Positions 23,638-34,272 of a DNA stretch of 64,000 nt are shown piece after piece; positions within the stretch are counted from its first letter, which is position 1; every line of letters starts with the position of its first letter. The notes under the pieces are model-generated. The model ran no database searches. It saw only the letters and a list, made by a program, of their open reading frames with translations, and was not told the DNA's origin. The stretch spans positions 175,360,319-175,424,318 of the forward strand of contig CM061140.1 in assembly GCA_030789695.1 (NCBI GenBank). The letters run 5' to 3'. Source of the stretch: Scilla litardierei. Lineage: Eukaryota > Streptophyta > Magnoliopsida > Asparagales > Asparagaceae. A program made the translations under genes and the position numbers.

Positions 23638-23721
23638 GTCATGAGGAACTGTATGAGAAATGATTCTCTAGTACCAAATATATGGATGTCTGTAACATGT
23701 CAACTTTGGTTGGAATGTCTC
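23638..23721. other. hAT right target duplication and short flank
   Basis: GTCATGAG at 23638-23645 matches the left copy at 18681-18688. The remaining bases separate the hAT from the 3' end of the LINE. Confidence 0.8.
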
Positions 23722-25709
23722 TTTCTTCTTCTTCTTAGCCTTCATCCTAAAATTGGGATCGACTTCATGGACTCAATAAAAAGAATATCGAAACGTGGTC
23801 ATGTTGGATCAAGTCGAATACTCATTTTCATGTATTACATTCTAAAGCTTTCACGTCTGTCAAACCAAAATCTTTCATATACATTTTATCACTTGCATAT
23901 ATGTTTTCTTTAGTTTACTTCTCTTTCTCTTGATCGCAACATTCATATATTATGTTATTCTAATATATGAATCAGTCTTCTATGTATATGACCAATCCAT
24001 CTCAAGAGATGTTTTTCAACTTATCCTCTATAGGGATCATGACTATATTTGCTCGGATATTTTTATTTCTTACATTATCTTTGGGTGGCAATTCGGGCCG
24101 GCCCGGTCTTATCGGGTCGGGCCGGGCCAATTTTCTTAAAGGTCCGGGCTGGCCCTGTCCGATAATACTTTGGACCATTCTGGTGTGGATCGGGCACGAT
24201 CCGATAAAAATTCGGGCCGTACGGCCCAGTCCAATAGGGTTGAAAGAATTATTGGGTTATATTATTTATTAAATTTACACACCCCCTTTGTTAATGATGT
24301 GTCTTTAAATGCTATTAGAATTTAATTTAGAATGCAAATTACTGGTAAATTCTGGACCAAATTGATTGTTCAGCATAGGAGCTTTTTTCTTGGAGTAAAT
24401 TCTAATGTGATGAATTTTTAGAATGTGAACTCAAGTTATCCACTAGATGTCCAGCTAGCTTATTTTTGTCTGCAAGTTTGAATCAAGCAACTTTGTTTTG
24501 TGATAATTGTACGGTTCAAAGATTGGTTTATGAGAGAGCTACTTTGTTTTGTGAATTGAGATACTTCGTTTGAATCAAGCAAACTCAAAAGAATTCCTTG
24601 ACGTGTCGTGTCGCCCAATGGACCAAATAACTTGGCATGTGCCCGGCACAAAAATGAACTGGGCCGGACCGGCCCAATAAGATTTTAGGTCAAAATTGCC
24701 GACCCAAGCACGGTCTTATCGGGTCGTGCCCGTGCCGTGCTACCGTGCCAGGTCGAAAATTGACACCCTCTACACTATCTCTTCTAGTATTTTCACACAT
24801 TTACCGTAACATTTGCGTCTCTGCTACACCCAAAATATGTACATACTTCTTATTGATAACCCAACACTTTATACAATATAACAAAACTGATTTAATCGTA
24901 ATCCTATAAAATTTATTTTTTGAACATAACAGGTATATTTTGATCGCATAACGCTCATGTTATGACTCTCTACTTCAATCATTCTGTTTTAGTTCTATGA
25001 TTAACATCTTCCATAGTTCTTACATCCTTTTAGATAAATGACCTAAGTTATTTAAAGTGCTTACAGATATATTTTTCTTATTCTTATTCATCATGTCATG
25101 ATCTTCATGTCTCACTTTACTGAACTTACATTCTATATCTTCTGTCTTGTTCCTTCTAAGCCTGAAATAGTCTTCAATGTCTACATTCACAAATCTAACT
25201 TTGTATTTATAGCACTTTTGCTCCCCTCTATATTTAGAGCACTTTTGCTCCCCCTCTATCAAAATAATATCATCTGTAGATAACATACATTAAAACATCT
25301 CATCTTGAATATACCTAATAAGCTGATATAGTAAAGAGGATGGGACTCAGAGCCGAACCTTAATGTAATCCAATGGTGATCAAAAAAAATTATATGTTAT
25401 TCTTTAACAAGTCTTCATATTAGTGATTGCTCCTTAATACCGATCTTAAATTATAGTAACATACTTTAATGGAACCCTTTCTTCAGTAAAACCCACGACA
25501 TGATCTCTTCAAGGACCGTATCGTAAGCTTTCTTCATGTCAATAAAGGACATATGCTAATCTCTCCCCCTTACACTATAGTGTTTCATAATCTTTCTGAG
25601 GAGATGGACTACCTCTGTTATCGAACATCTTGGTATAAAACCAAATTGATTTTATGATATGGTGACATTCTTTCTCAACTTAAACTCGGTCACCCTCTCC
25701 CCCACAGTT
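23722..25709 (-). mobile_element. 5'-truncated RTE-like LINE, interrupted by a MITE
   Basis: Minus-strand remnants run in order through the C-terminal half of a LINE polymerase: a NQFGFIPRCSITEVVHLLRK-like block near 25640, the active-site strand MLSTDDIILIEG near 25280, ALCDQNIPVMFK near 24930, and the tail FYRITIKSVLLYCIKCW...GVAETQMLR near 24830. Beyond the inserted MITE it continues with DNVRNKNIRANIVMIPIEDK and a WIGHIHRR-like block at 24079-23990. It ends in a GAA-type simple repeat at 23722-23736, as RTE-type LINEs end in short tandem repeats. The 5' part (endonuclease, first polymerase motifs) is absent, as is usual for LINEs. Many stops: an old copy. Confidence 0.85.
24080..24771. 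mobile_element. hAT-like MITE (692 bp) inserted in the LINE
   Basis: Ends are TTTGGGTGGCAATT on the left and the complement of AATTGACACCCTCT on the right. They are flanked by ACATTATC (24072-24079) and ACACTATC (24772-24779), an 8-base target duplication with one change. Just inside both ends are GC-rich blocks full of GGGCC/CGGGTC (24093-24230 and 24655-24755) that are partly inverted copies. The LINE reading continues across it once it is taken out, which confirms the borders independently. No coding capacity. Confidence 0.85.
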
Positions 25710-27065
25710 TAGCTTGTAAAACAATTTTGATGTAGATTGCTCAGTATAGAAAGTATAGAAAGAACAAGCTGTTTAATAAAAATAGATTATGCAGAGAAAA
25801 AAATGATTTTTGCCAAAAACACCTTACATAATCCCACAATTTTGGTTACTAAAAGATTACAACTTGTAGGCAACCGAAAGAAGCATGCTGTCTGATTTGG
25901 GGATCAGTCTTGTCCCCTTGAAATGGTATGACTTGTCATGTAATATAGAAAATTCCCCAAGTAAATTGGTCATGGATTTAATTTTAATAGTACACTCCAA
26001 CCGCAGATCCAAAGTAATCCTTTGTATCAAGCTTAGAAAATGAGATCACCATTGCTCTCTAGGAATTATCAATACAGACAGCTGCAGAGTTGCAACTGAT
26101 ACAAAAAGGATTGCACTAACCACATAAGCATACTTTCTGAGTTAGGGCGCAATCGTATCCTGCTATCTAACCGGCATGTCCTATTATGTGATGCAGGCAA
26201 TCCCTCAAGTAAATGAGTCACAACCCTAATATTGATTATGCACTCCAGCCAAAGACCCCAAGGAATCCTGTGGAGAAAGCGAGATCGCAATATCAACATT
26301 TCTCTTTAGTAAGTATCGATGGAAGCAGCTGCAGAGCTTAAGGGACTATGTAAAGGACTAAACACATGTACAAACTCTTGAATTTTATGAACTATCCCTT
26401 CATACATCTCCAATCACACAAGTTTGATGCCCGATGCGCAAATGAAGCTAAACTAATCAGAACTACAAATATTAATTTTTCTGATACTGCACCAAAAGTT
26501 CAAGATTATGATGAGTGTTGCGGGAAATATTTTTATAGTCTAACATGTCTTCGCGGGTTGAGTGCCTTTTTATGGGACTAAAGCTGGACATTTGCACTGT
26601 GGTATTTTTTAAGCGCCCTCTTTATAAGCTGAAAGCTGAACTTTTTGCACTGCGGTATTTTCTGTAATCTGTTTTTTGTGCACACGGTATGATTTGAGCC
26701 TGGTTTGCTATGAAACCATATTGATTTCCCTAAGAGTTGAAAGAAATATTTTTATAGTCTAACAACCTAGTCATGGTTCAACCCATTCCCTGTCGACTTC
26801 CTCTTAAGGATCAAAATGAAAATCATAAAGCCCCAGAAAATCCTATTTATGCACAACAAGGTCACCCCTTTCTCCCCCGCAACCACCCAGCACCAAGATT
26901 TCTACAGATCATCGAAAATTTTAACAATTACTCTCAGCCCGGCAATATTATTTCAGTTCAATTTCACCGTCTGAAGCTACAAATTTCAAGAAATTCCAAC
27001 CAAAACATTCATATAATAATATAAACAGATGAAGTACAAAAATCTCTCGGATCTGTCGGAAATAC
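25710..27065. other. Non-coding stretch with an old internal duplication
   Basis: About 25890-26105 and 26141-26360 are diverged direct copies with a period near 258 bases. Shared landmarks are CCCCAAGTAAATTGGTCA / CCCTCAAGTAAATGAGTCA, GCACTCCAACC / GCACTCCAGCC and CAGCTGCAGAG. Further on, AAATATTTTTATAGTCTAAC occurs twice (about 26527 and 26743) and TTTGCACTGTGGTATTTT / TTTGCACTGCGGTATTTT recur 57 bases apart. No gene seen. Confidence 0.6.
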
Positions 27066-27273
27066 CTTTATGGGAGGGGGACAAATTGTAGTGGAGCGAC
27101 GGATCCATCCAACACGAGCTCTCACCGGCGGGCTTCGTCGGCGATGATTCGGCGATCGGCGGAGGAGAATAGGGGTAGTCCTTGACGCGGTGATCGCTGA
27201 TATGGCGGTCGAAAGTGAATGGAGAGGCCAACGGCGACAGCGTCGACGACGACGGCAACGGTGCAGGGATCAT
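27066..27273 (-). CDS. Candidate first exon, possibly of the 1450-2972 gene
   Basis: An ATG at 27273 opens a Ser/Pro-rich frame (MIPAPLPSSSTLSPLASPF, then PYSPPPIAESSPTKPAGES) that is GC-rich in an AT-rich setting, as first exons of plant genes often are. It reaches a good donor, CATAAAG|GTATTT, with the last exon base at 27066. The exon is 208 bases, so it leaves phase 1, and the acceptor at 2973/2972 needs exactly phase 1. Both are on the minus strand with no competing host exon between. If joined, the intron is about 24.1 kb and consists largely of transposons. The protein would start disordered and continue into the Ser/Asn-rich part of the other exon. Alternatively this is the first exon of an unrelated gene or a pseudogene. 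Confidence 0.5.
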
Positions 27274-27394
27274 TTCCCTAGCGATGGAGGGGTTTTTGAC
27301 AGAAGAATATCTCCCCGTGAACTTGAATTCAACTCAGCGGACAGGGATTGCTTCTTAAAGGTTGCGGGCTTGATGTGACGTCTAATTGTCTAAA

Positions 27395-27977
27395 AGGATG
27401 TCCATAAAACACAACTTTGTCAATTTGGGCCGATATGAGGTCGGCCTGTCATGATGAGCTCCAAAAGGCCTGAAGCAGTCTCCTGCTTAGAGCCCACGAT
27501 GGGCTTGATCAAACGTGGAGTTGCAAAAAAGTGTACAGGACAGAGAGTACTTAACAGTGGCTTAACTTGCTTAATATATTAGGCCCATGTTAAGCCTCTC
27601 ATTCAGGCTGACTCAGCATCCGCCTTTTTTTCACTTTATACCAGAATCAGACGGTTGATTCTTGTGAATTAGTGAATCACACGCCTGATCACCATGATTG
27701 AGCCCCTACTAAGCCCTCCATTGGAAGAGCACGGGCTAAATCTGACGTGGCACAGATTCAGCCCATGTTGGGGCTGAATGGTTTAGCCCTTCATCGACTC
27801 GAATCTAACGTCTGATTCTACGTCTTATTCTTCTGAAGCAGACATATGATTCTTGTGAATCAGACGTCTCATTACACTGATTCAACCACTGTTATGATCT
27901 CCATTGGAAGAGCCTGACATGGCACAAATTCAGCCCCATGGTGGGACTGAATGGTTCAGCCCTTCTTCATTGGAAGT
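27395..27977. repeat. MITE-like element with an internal 190-base duplication
   Basis: Ends at CATTGGAAGTGCTCTTA near 27977, a terminus I associate with Tourist/PIF-type MITEs. A block at about 27672-27795 (CTCCATTGGAAGAGC, TGACGTGGCACAGATTCAGC, GGGCTGAATGG) recurs at about 27858-27965 with CTCCATTGGAAGAGCC, GACATGGCACAAATTCAGC and GGACTGAATGG. The left end is not certain and no target duplication was confirmed. Confidence 0.5.
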
Positions 27978-28284
27978 GCTCTTACAAACATTTTGCCCTT
28001 ATTATGGGATTTAAGCCCCAAAGAAGATTGGTATTTATGCTTACATGATTCAAGTTGTTTTGAAACTTCAAATTTTCAGGGTTGTGTTTTTTCAAAGTTG
28101 CTGAAATCAATGCCGGAATTTAGTATCAGTTTTACAAAATTTAACCATCGATATTTGTACGGTTAAGAATTACAATGTTCGTGATATTGGTGAAAACCTA
28201 TGATATTCTTTCTCTATCTTATATAAATGAAATAAAGAATGGATCTATGTAGATATAATAAATATTGTTTAAATATATGTACAC

Positions 28285-28335
28285 TAGTCATAACCCGTGC
28301 CCACGGGCACGGTTCATTTAAGATTTTCCTCCGCG
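28285..28335. repeat. CACTAG...CCCGTGC hairpin, possible MITE end
   Basis: ACACTAGTCATAACCCGTGC leads into the palindrome CCGTGCCCACGGGCACGG. A similar start occurs at 63369 (GCACTAGAAATTACCCGTGC). The pair suggests a shared non-autonomous element family. The other end was not located. Confidence 0.4.
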
Positions 28336-28394
28336 AAATCTTTTGTTCCCAAAAAATTATTTCCACAGCCAAAATTTAAAAGAACGACAAATTA

Positions 28395-28775
28395 GTGTAA
28401 AAATATTTAGCGACATGGGCAACTTCGGCGTGGGCGCCTTCGACGCGGAACAACAAATTCGGCGCGGGTGACTTCGACACGGAACAAAAAATTCGGCGTT
28501 GACGTCTTCGGCGTGGAACAACAAATTCGGCATAGAACAACAACTTTGACACATGTGCCTTCGGCGCAGAACTACTTCGACGCAGGTGCCTTCGGTGCGG
28601 AATAACAAATTAGCGTTAAAAAATTTAGCAGACGCCTTCGATACGGAAAAACAAAATAACATTAAAAAATTTAGCCCAGAACAACAAAATACTGTAAAAA
28701 ATTTTAGCTGGCGCCTTCGACGCACCCCGCTAAATTTTTTATGATAATTTGTTGTTCCGTACCAAAGGCGCCAAC
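28395..28775. repeat. Degenerate minisatellite, unit about 30-35 bp
   Basis: Irregular repeats built on GCCTTCGACGCGGAACAACA and AAATTCGGCG, turning into units with AAAAAATTTAGC. The last unit is inverted (GCTAAATTTTTTATG then TTGTTGTTCCGTACC), so the array begins and ends in mirrored motifs. Some frames stay open by chance; no protein is proposed. Confidence 0.75.
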
Positions 28776-30046
28776 TATATTCAGTATTCTCAGTTGCATC
28801 GGTTTATTAGCAAATTTGTCTTGATTTTCTCGTTGAGTTGATTTCTAAGGATTTCTTAAGTTCTATTTTAGTAAATTATTCTATTAATAAGGCGACATTC
28901 TAAGCACAGTCATTATTTGTACTATTTTAATTTTGACGAACCGGAAGTTATTCATTCCTTCCACTGAACATGGTTTAATTAGTGTTCTTCATTCGTAGCC
29001 TCGCTTTGGTGAAAGACTCTTGGATGATTTCTTTTATTACATAAACATAGTTACAGGTATGCAACATTTAATGTTGCTGAATAAATTTTGCTACCATGAC
29101 GTTTGGCTCACCGATTGTCTTAAGTATGCTGGCGATTACTATGATTTCAATCTAAGTAAACTTTGATTTCATGCCACTTGGATCATGAATGTCTTTTAAA
29201 TATGAAGCTGATAATCATGATTGTAACTAATAAGCAATGGAATTGTAACTATTACTTTGCCATATTTATAACATGTATTGGCATCTATAAGCAATTTACA
29301 AACTGCAAACTAAACAAAAATATTCCAATTGCCCATCAAATGAAATAAATTGCTCTGAAGACATAATTAAAGCATTCACACAATACTAATTGCCAACAAA
29401 ATCCAAACCATGTCCAACAAAACCATGTCCGTTGAGGCGAGGTCGGAGATAGCAGCTGGATCAAGATCGCCCCGGGGCGTGGATATAGAGATGGGACAAA
29501 GCTATCCGCCACATCGTCGACGCCGTCGGGATCAGTTCTCAGGTCGCCGGCGTCGCTCGCTCACTTTGGTGGAAGGCTTTTTACCCCGCTATATAAGATG
29601 GAAGCTCGCTGATCCTTACATCCCTTATTGCGTTAATACAGTAATGAATAATTCTCACCTTCAACATGTTCATCTAATCAGTCACTTAAAAGACCTTATT
29701 TATTTGTGTTTCTATCCAAACAAAAAGTTTTGATCTTTCTCCTCTGTTTTACAAAGAGGAAATTCGTCCGAAGGAAACAACTACCCACCGAAAACAGTGA
29801 CTATCAATGAAAATATCTTGCCATAAAAAAGGAAAAAAAAGGAGAAGAAAAGGCCGTGCAAAGCGAATTTTTTCCAAAAGGAAATCTGAGGGAAAAAAAC
29901 CAGAAAAATAAACCTGACAATTCAAGCAAGCAATAAACCTGACAATTCAATACAAAAAATAGGAAATGCTTTGCAATAAAACGATAATTCTCATTGATAA
30001 ATAAATCATTACCCTAATTCCAAAAGCAACTCACAGAACTATCAGA
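28776..30046. other. Mostly non-coding; one GC-rich island at 29400-29640
   Basis: AT-rich except for 29410-29600. There the plus strand has an open frame (107 codons) that turns into low-quality sequence, and the minus strand has a competing frame (DPDGVDDVADSF) weakly resembling the minus-strand peptide at 30047-30322 (IPKGIDEIVDVVS). This may be an old duplicate of that segment. I do not call a gene. Confidence 0.35.
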
Positions 30047-30322
30047 TCACGCAACCCAAGTCTCACTAAAAAGCAACCAAACCATGAAGCAAAAGATCGG
30101 ATCCAAACGCACCAGCTCAGACGCGGAATCGACGTCAACAGCCGCGTGGCTGATCGCCAGCGAAGATGGGGGCGTCACCGCCGACACAACGTCGACGATC
30201 TCGTCGATCCCCTTCGGGATGCGTCTGTACTTCACATCGAGCACCGTGATGCTCTGATGAATCACCTCCGCTGTTCCAGCCACCATGTTTAGAACTTCTG
30301 AATCCGCCGCTAACTCTGGCAC
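30047..30322 (-). CDS. Hypothetical exon or gene remnant
   Basis: A 276-base minus-strand frame with plant-like composition, encoding PELAADSEVLNMVAGTAEVI followed by HQSITVLDVKYRRIPKGID and a Ser/Val/Asp-rich end. A possible acceptor (GGTGCCAG near 30316) and, further upstream, a possible donor (GCTGAG|GTAAAT near 30405) could join it to an upstream segment with a hydrophobic stretch (SVFLFRSFLAIIFVL) that soon hits a stop. No domain is recognised. It may be a broken gene or the end of a small one. Confidence 0.3.
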   Translation of the reverse strand: MPELAADSEVLNMVAGTAEVIHQSITVLDVKYRRIPKGIDEIVDVVSAVTPPSSLAISHAAVDVDSASELVRLDPIFCFMVWLLFSETWVA

Positions 30323-31016
30323 CGATCGACAATAAAGAAGTGAATAAATCGAAAAACGCAGAAAGATATGTATCTGATGCGATCAGATTTGAAGGCGTAT
30401 TTACCTCAGCACGTGCCGAAATGTTTGTTGTGATGCGTTAGCAGAGGACGAAGATGATCGCGAGAAAGGAGCGGAAGAGGAAGACAGAGGTGAACTCCCA
30501 GCTGTTGGTGGATTCAGAAATTACCATTGGATCTTTTTAGGGCGAGAGAAAATGAACTGGCGAGCAAGAGACGCCTCGTTAATTTTGGGGATGAACGGGT
30601 TAATTGATGCCTCGTTTCTCGTTCCCCCATTCTGGGGAAGAGCAAGAGACGCCTCGTCCCCCCGCGAAAATCTCTTCCCCTGTTTATTTTTTTCAAAGAG
30701 TGTGATGTCTTTATTCAAAAAAGTTGGACCCACAAATATCAAAACTTAATCCTAACCGTTCATCATCCAAGATTAAATCCTGGCCGTCTTTTATCTACCC
30801 CTTTGTCCTAGTCAGCTTGTCCTATTCAGCCCTAGGATTCAAAAAACTCTGTCAAATGTAATATAGATTGATAAGTAATTACAACTACAACCCCTTACCT
30901 AAGGGCCCACGTAGTCGAGCTAACCGTTAACAACCCCCTAGAAAATCTATAAGATATGTTTGCTTTTTTTAAATAATAATAATAATTTTGCGTTGATGTG
31001 GGGCCATGTTTAAGAT
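30323..31016. other. AT-rich flank before the copia element, with short direct repeats
   Basis: Holds two near-identical phrases on the plus strand, GAGCAAGAGACGCCTCGT at about 30569 and GAAGAGCAAGAGACGCCTCGT at about 30635, about 70 bases apart. No further feature was found. It ends at the CACAC target duplication (31017-31021). Confidence 0.5.
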
Positions 31017-31021
31017 CACAC
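31017..31021. repeat. Target-site duplication CACAC, left
   Basis: CACAC directly before TGTTATGAA; it recurs at 40503-40507 after the second LTR. Confidence 0.88.
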
Positions 31022-31141
31022 TGTTATGAATAGGCCCGTGAGGCACATTGGGTATCCAAGCCCACTATTGAAAGCTATATATATGTGGGTATGGGGCTCT
31101 TACCCCCTACATCTATTTCCCTATATTTTCCCTTCATAACA
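31022..31141 (+). repeat. 5' LTR of copia A (120 bp)
   Basis: Starts TGTTATGAATAGGCCCGT and ends CCCTTCATAACA; the ends are inverted (TGTTATGAA / TTCATAACA). It contains TATATATATG in the middle, a possible TATA element. It is followed by CGTTATCAGCACG, shared with copia B in the primer-site position. I could not match that to a tRNA with confidence. Confidence 0.88.
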
Positions 31142-31502
31142 CGTTATCAGCACGATCACGCTCGTTGGAGGAGACGGCGGCTCGCGGGGAAGGAGATCCA
31201 TCAATCGCTCAGATTCAAGAAGATCGTAATCTTCTCAACGGGGAGCGAAAAGGGCATCCTTCACCAACCGTCGACTAGATTCCCTTGTCGAATCTAGAGG
31301 TAAAAAAATCAAAACTTTTAGATCTAAACTTGCTTTTCACGTTAGATCTGCATGTTTTAGGATCAAAAAGTTTAAAAACACGGTAAAAAATCAATTTTTT
31401 TTAAATCCGCATGCCTAAAAGCAATAAAAATCTGTTTTTTAGCGATCTAAATACTCGAAAAATCCGTTTTTTTTACCCCCAACCTTTGATCCAAAAATCC
31501 GC

Positions 31503-34267
31503 TGTAACGCCCCGCTCCCCGGGATACCGGATAAGTACGAATCCGTATCAGGTATTCCCAAAGAGACGGGTGCTACGAAGAAAATACGAAATTACAAACA
31601 CAAGCAGGTCCACTGCGCACTGCTGGGATAGTACATATAGCATTCCAGTCAACCCAAAACACAAGAAAACCAACAACTCAAGCACTGATGTATATAAATA
31701 AAACTGTTCGTATACAACTTCCTTATACAAATCCATATACAATATTACCCACATCTCAATAAGGTACAAAAACTCACATCTCACCCAAGTACAACACCAC
31801 TCCCAAGTCATCCACACTTCTCACAACCCGCAAATCCAACCAACTGAGTCAAGTGCCTCCAACTCAAAGAACCAACCTGAAAAGTCAACAGTGGGGCACG
31901 TCAACGCGTGACCCAGTAGGAATTCCATATCTCAACTAGTCCTTACATGAAGTGTAGAAAGGGTGCACGTGAACAGGCAGAGTGTATGTCATGGCATAAA
32001 CATCTACTGTAGTAAAGTAAGTAACAACTATACTTATGAACATGTGAAAGCGTGCTCGTGCAACAGGCAAGGTGTACAAAAATGATATACAACATAAAAG
32101 AAACATAGTAAAGAAACATAAGTAAACAACACATACATTTACCATTGCTACAAGAGTAATAAGGATTAACAATTAATTCATTGGTTATCATTTTGGAACC
32201 CGGATAAATCTTAGGACCTTAAGGAGTCGGACTTCACCCAGGGTGTGTGAAAAGTGGTACCCCAACCAGCAACACGGGCACCGGAGGGGGCCTCTCGCAA
32301 CTCCATACCCGAACGGGGCAAGGTACTGGAGCTAGACCTGCTCGGTTTTTCTGTCGGACAAACAGAGTAAACCATCAATTACCGTCATGGTGCATCACGG
32401 GTACACCAGCGGCCTCTCCAACCCTTTCAACTCGCCCTTCCGGGAGTGATACAGCGGGTGAGAATTCATATCATCTGTCCGCTCCTTAACTCCTTTAATT
32501 TAACCGTGTTTCCCCCAAACCCCATGTCACCCTCCTTTAAGAGGACTTAGTCATTTTCATGAAACATAACATCTTCCATTTCTTTTCTTTCCACAGTTCG
32601 TCACATATTTGGGACATGCATCGCCTTGTGCATTCCATTTCTCATTTCTCATAAAACGTATAACCATGTTCACATCATCATTTTGCATGTATCAAGAACA
32701 TAAACCACATATCAGCATGTAACAGAAATGATTAAGAAAATTAATGGCAAGTTTAACCTCAAAAAGAGCTTAAAACAACATTCAAATCTTTCAGCTTGCT
32801 GGAAAAACAGAACAGTCAGATTAAGAAGCACATTTCTCCATAATTTTGTATCAAACATGCATATACAATACAAATGAAAGTTGTAGATATAGTTGTGCTG
32901 GATTCACCTATAAATTTTCATGCAGAAATATGAACTGAGTGATTTATGGTGAATTGTTTGGTAAGACCTGACGAATCTGTTTTTCAGACAGATTCTAAGA
33001 GCTGTAAAGATTGGTAGTTTAAGACATGTTACAATTAGAATCTCGAAAATGTGCGCTCACAGAAAGTTGTAGGAAAAATTGTTATCTTTCCAACAAGACC
33101 AAGTTCATCAATTTCTATGGAGTGTGTAGTGACTGATCTACGTTTTGCCAAACTGTGTCCAGACTGGATGAAATACCGACATGTTGTAAAGATGGAATTT
33201 TTACTCATATTTCCAGTTCGAATTGGTAAAAGGTCACAACATGAAAGTTATAGATAACAGTCCAATATTTAAGCCATAAAATTTTTAGAGCAAACTCAAT
33301 TTTAGATTGGGAGGACTAAGCAAAACAATCAGCATGTAAATCTGTCCAAAATTGCTCACCGCACAAAACCACCCAAAACTCAGGATTGCTCACCGCACAC
33401 AACCATACAAATCTCAGGATTGCTCACCGCGCACAACCATACAAATCTCAGAATTGCTCACCGCGCACAACCATACAAATCTCAGAATTGCTCACCGCGC
33501 ACAACCATACAAAACTCAGGATTGCTCACCGCACACAACCATACAAAACTCAGGATTAACATAAGAAAAGGTAAAACCACAACAACAACAACCATGAAAC
33601 TAAGCATGCAACTCTAATACTAGTTGGAGATGGAATCCTACCATAGGGGTGATGAGAGACAATGGGGTAGCCCAAATCCATATGGCTCCTCATTCTTCAA
33701 ACCCTCTCCTTCTCTAATCCTTCTTCTCCTCCACAGGCTCCCAGAATGAGCAACAGCACCAAAACGACGACATGGATGCTACAGGAGTGTGCAGAGTGAG
33801 GGTGGCGTAGCCCTATGGGTGCTCAGTCCCCCTAATGTCTAAGAGAGAGCAACGGGAAGTGATGAATTCGGTCTGATCTTTGGGAAGAGAGTGAGTGAAT
33901 AAAACATTCTTCTAACTCTTAGAGTAGCCACCTCATCTCCCTAAAATCTTCTAAGCATGCCACCAAGCCTTGGGTTAGGTAAGTATCAAGGAGCTATTGA
34001 CACATCAAAGGGTGAGGTGTCACTTAGGTAAAATTAGGATTTGTCTTTTAGGAAAATAATTATACACACTTAATACACATGCAATACATTAGTATTCCAC
34101 CCATATATTTCATTTAATAAAATCATGTCAAACAAATTATTTAAAAATAATTATTTTAGCGTGTCAAAATTAAATAAAATACACAAGGACTCCCAAAAAT
34201 TTATACGCATATATATACGTCCAAGAATGTGTATTAATACACGTATATGAATTTTGGGGTCATTACA
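31503..34267 (+). mobile_element. Solo LTR (2,765 bp) nested in the copia A leader
   Basis: Begins TGTAACGCCCCGCTCCCC and ends GGGGTCATTACA, flanked by TCCGC on both sides (31498-31502 and 34268-34272). It contains no gag or pol, so it is a single LTR left by recombination between the two LTRs of a larger gypsy element. It shares several blocks with the giant LTRs at 53359-59280: the start, CTGGGATAGTACA, CAGTAGGAA and ATGAAAGTTGTAGATATAGT. Confidence 0.9.
33354..33557. repeat. 34-bp tandem repeat, six exact-length copies
   Basis: Six units beginning GCTCACCGC(G/A)CACAACCAT and ending CTCAGGATT or CTCAGAATT, 204 bases in total, inside the solo LTR. Two middle copies are identical. Two plus-strand frames stay open through it only because of the repeat. 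Confidence 0.95.
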
Positions 34268-34272
34268 TCCGC

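Noticed and set aside
29410..29733. Plus-strand 107-codon frame as a gene
   Set aside because: The Arg-rich start comes from a GC island, the later part is AT-rich noise, and no domain or splice signals support it.
31142..31155. Assigning CGTTATCAGCACG to a specific tRNA primer
   Set aside because: It is in primer position and shared by both copia elements but does not match the initiator tRNA-Met complement well; I left the tRNA unnamed.
33354..33557. CRISPR array
   Set aside because: The whole 34-bp unit repeats with no variable spacers, and the setting is a plant LTR.
33352..33617. Repetitive HNHTNLRIAHRAQPYK-like peptides in two frames
   Set aside because: They come from the 34-bp tandem repeat, which is not divisible by three and so cycles frames; no start context.
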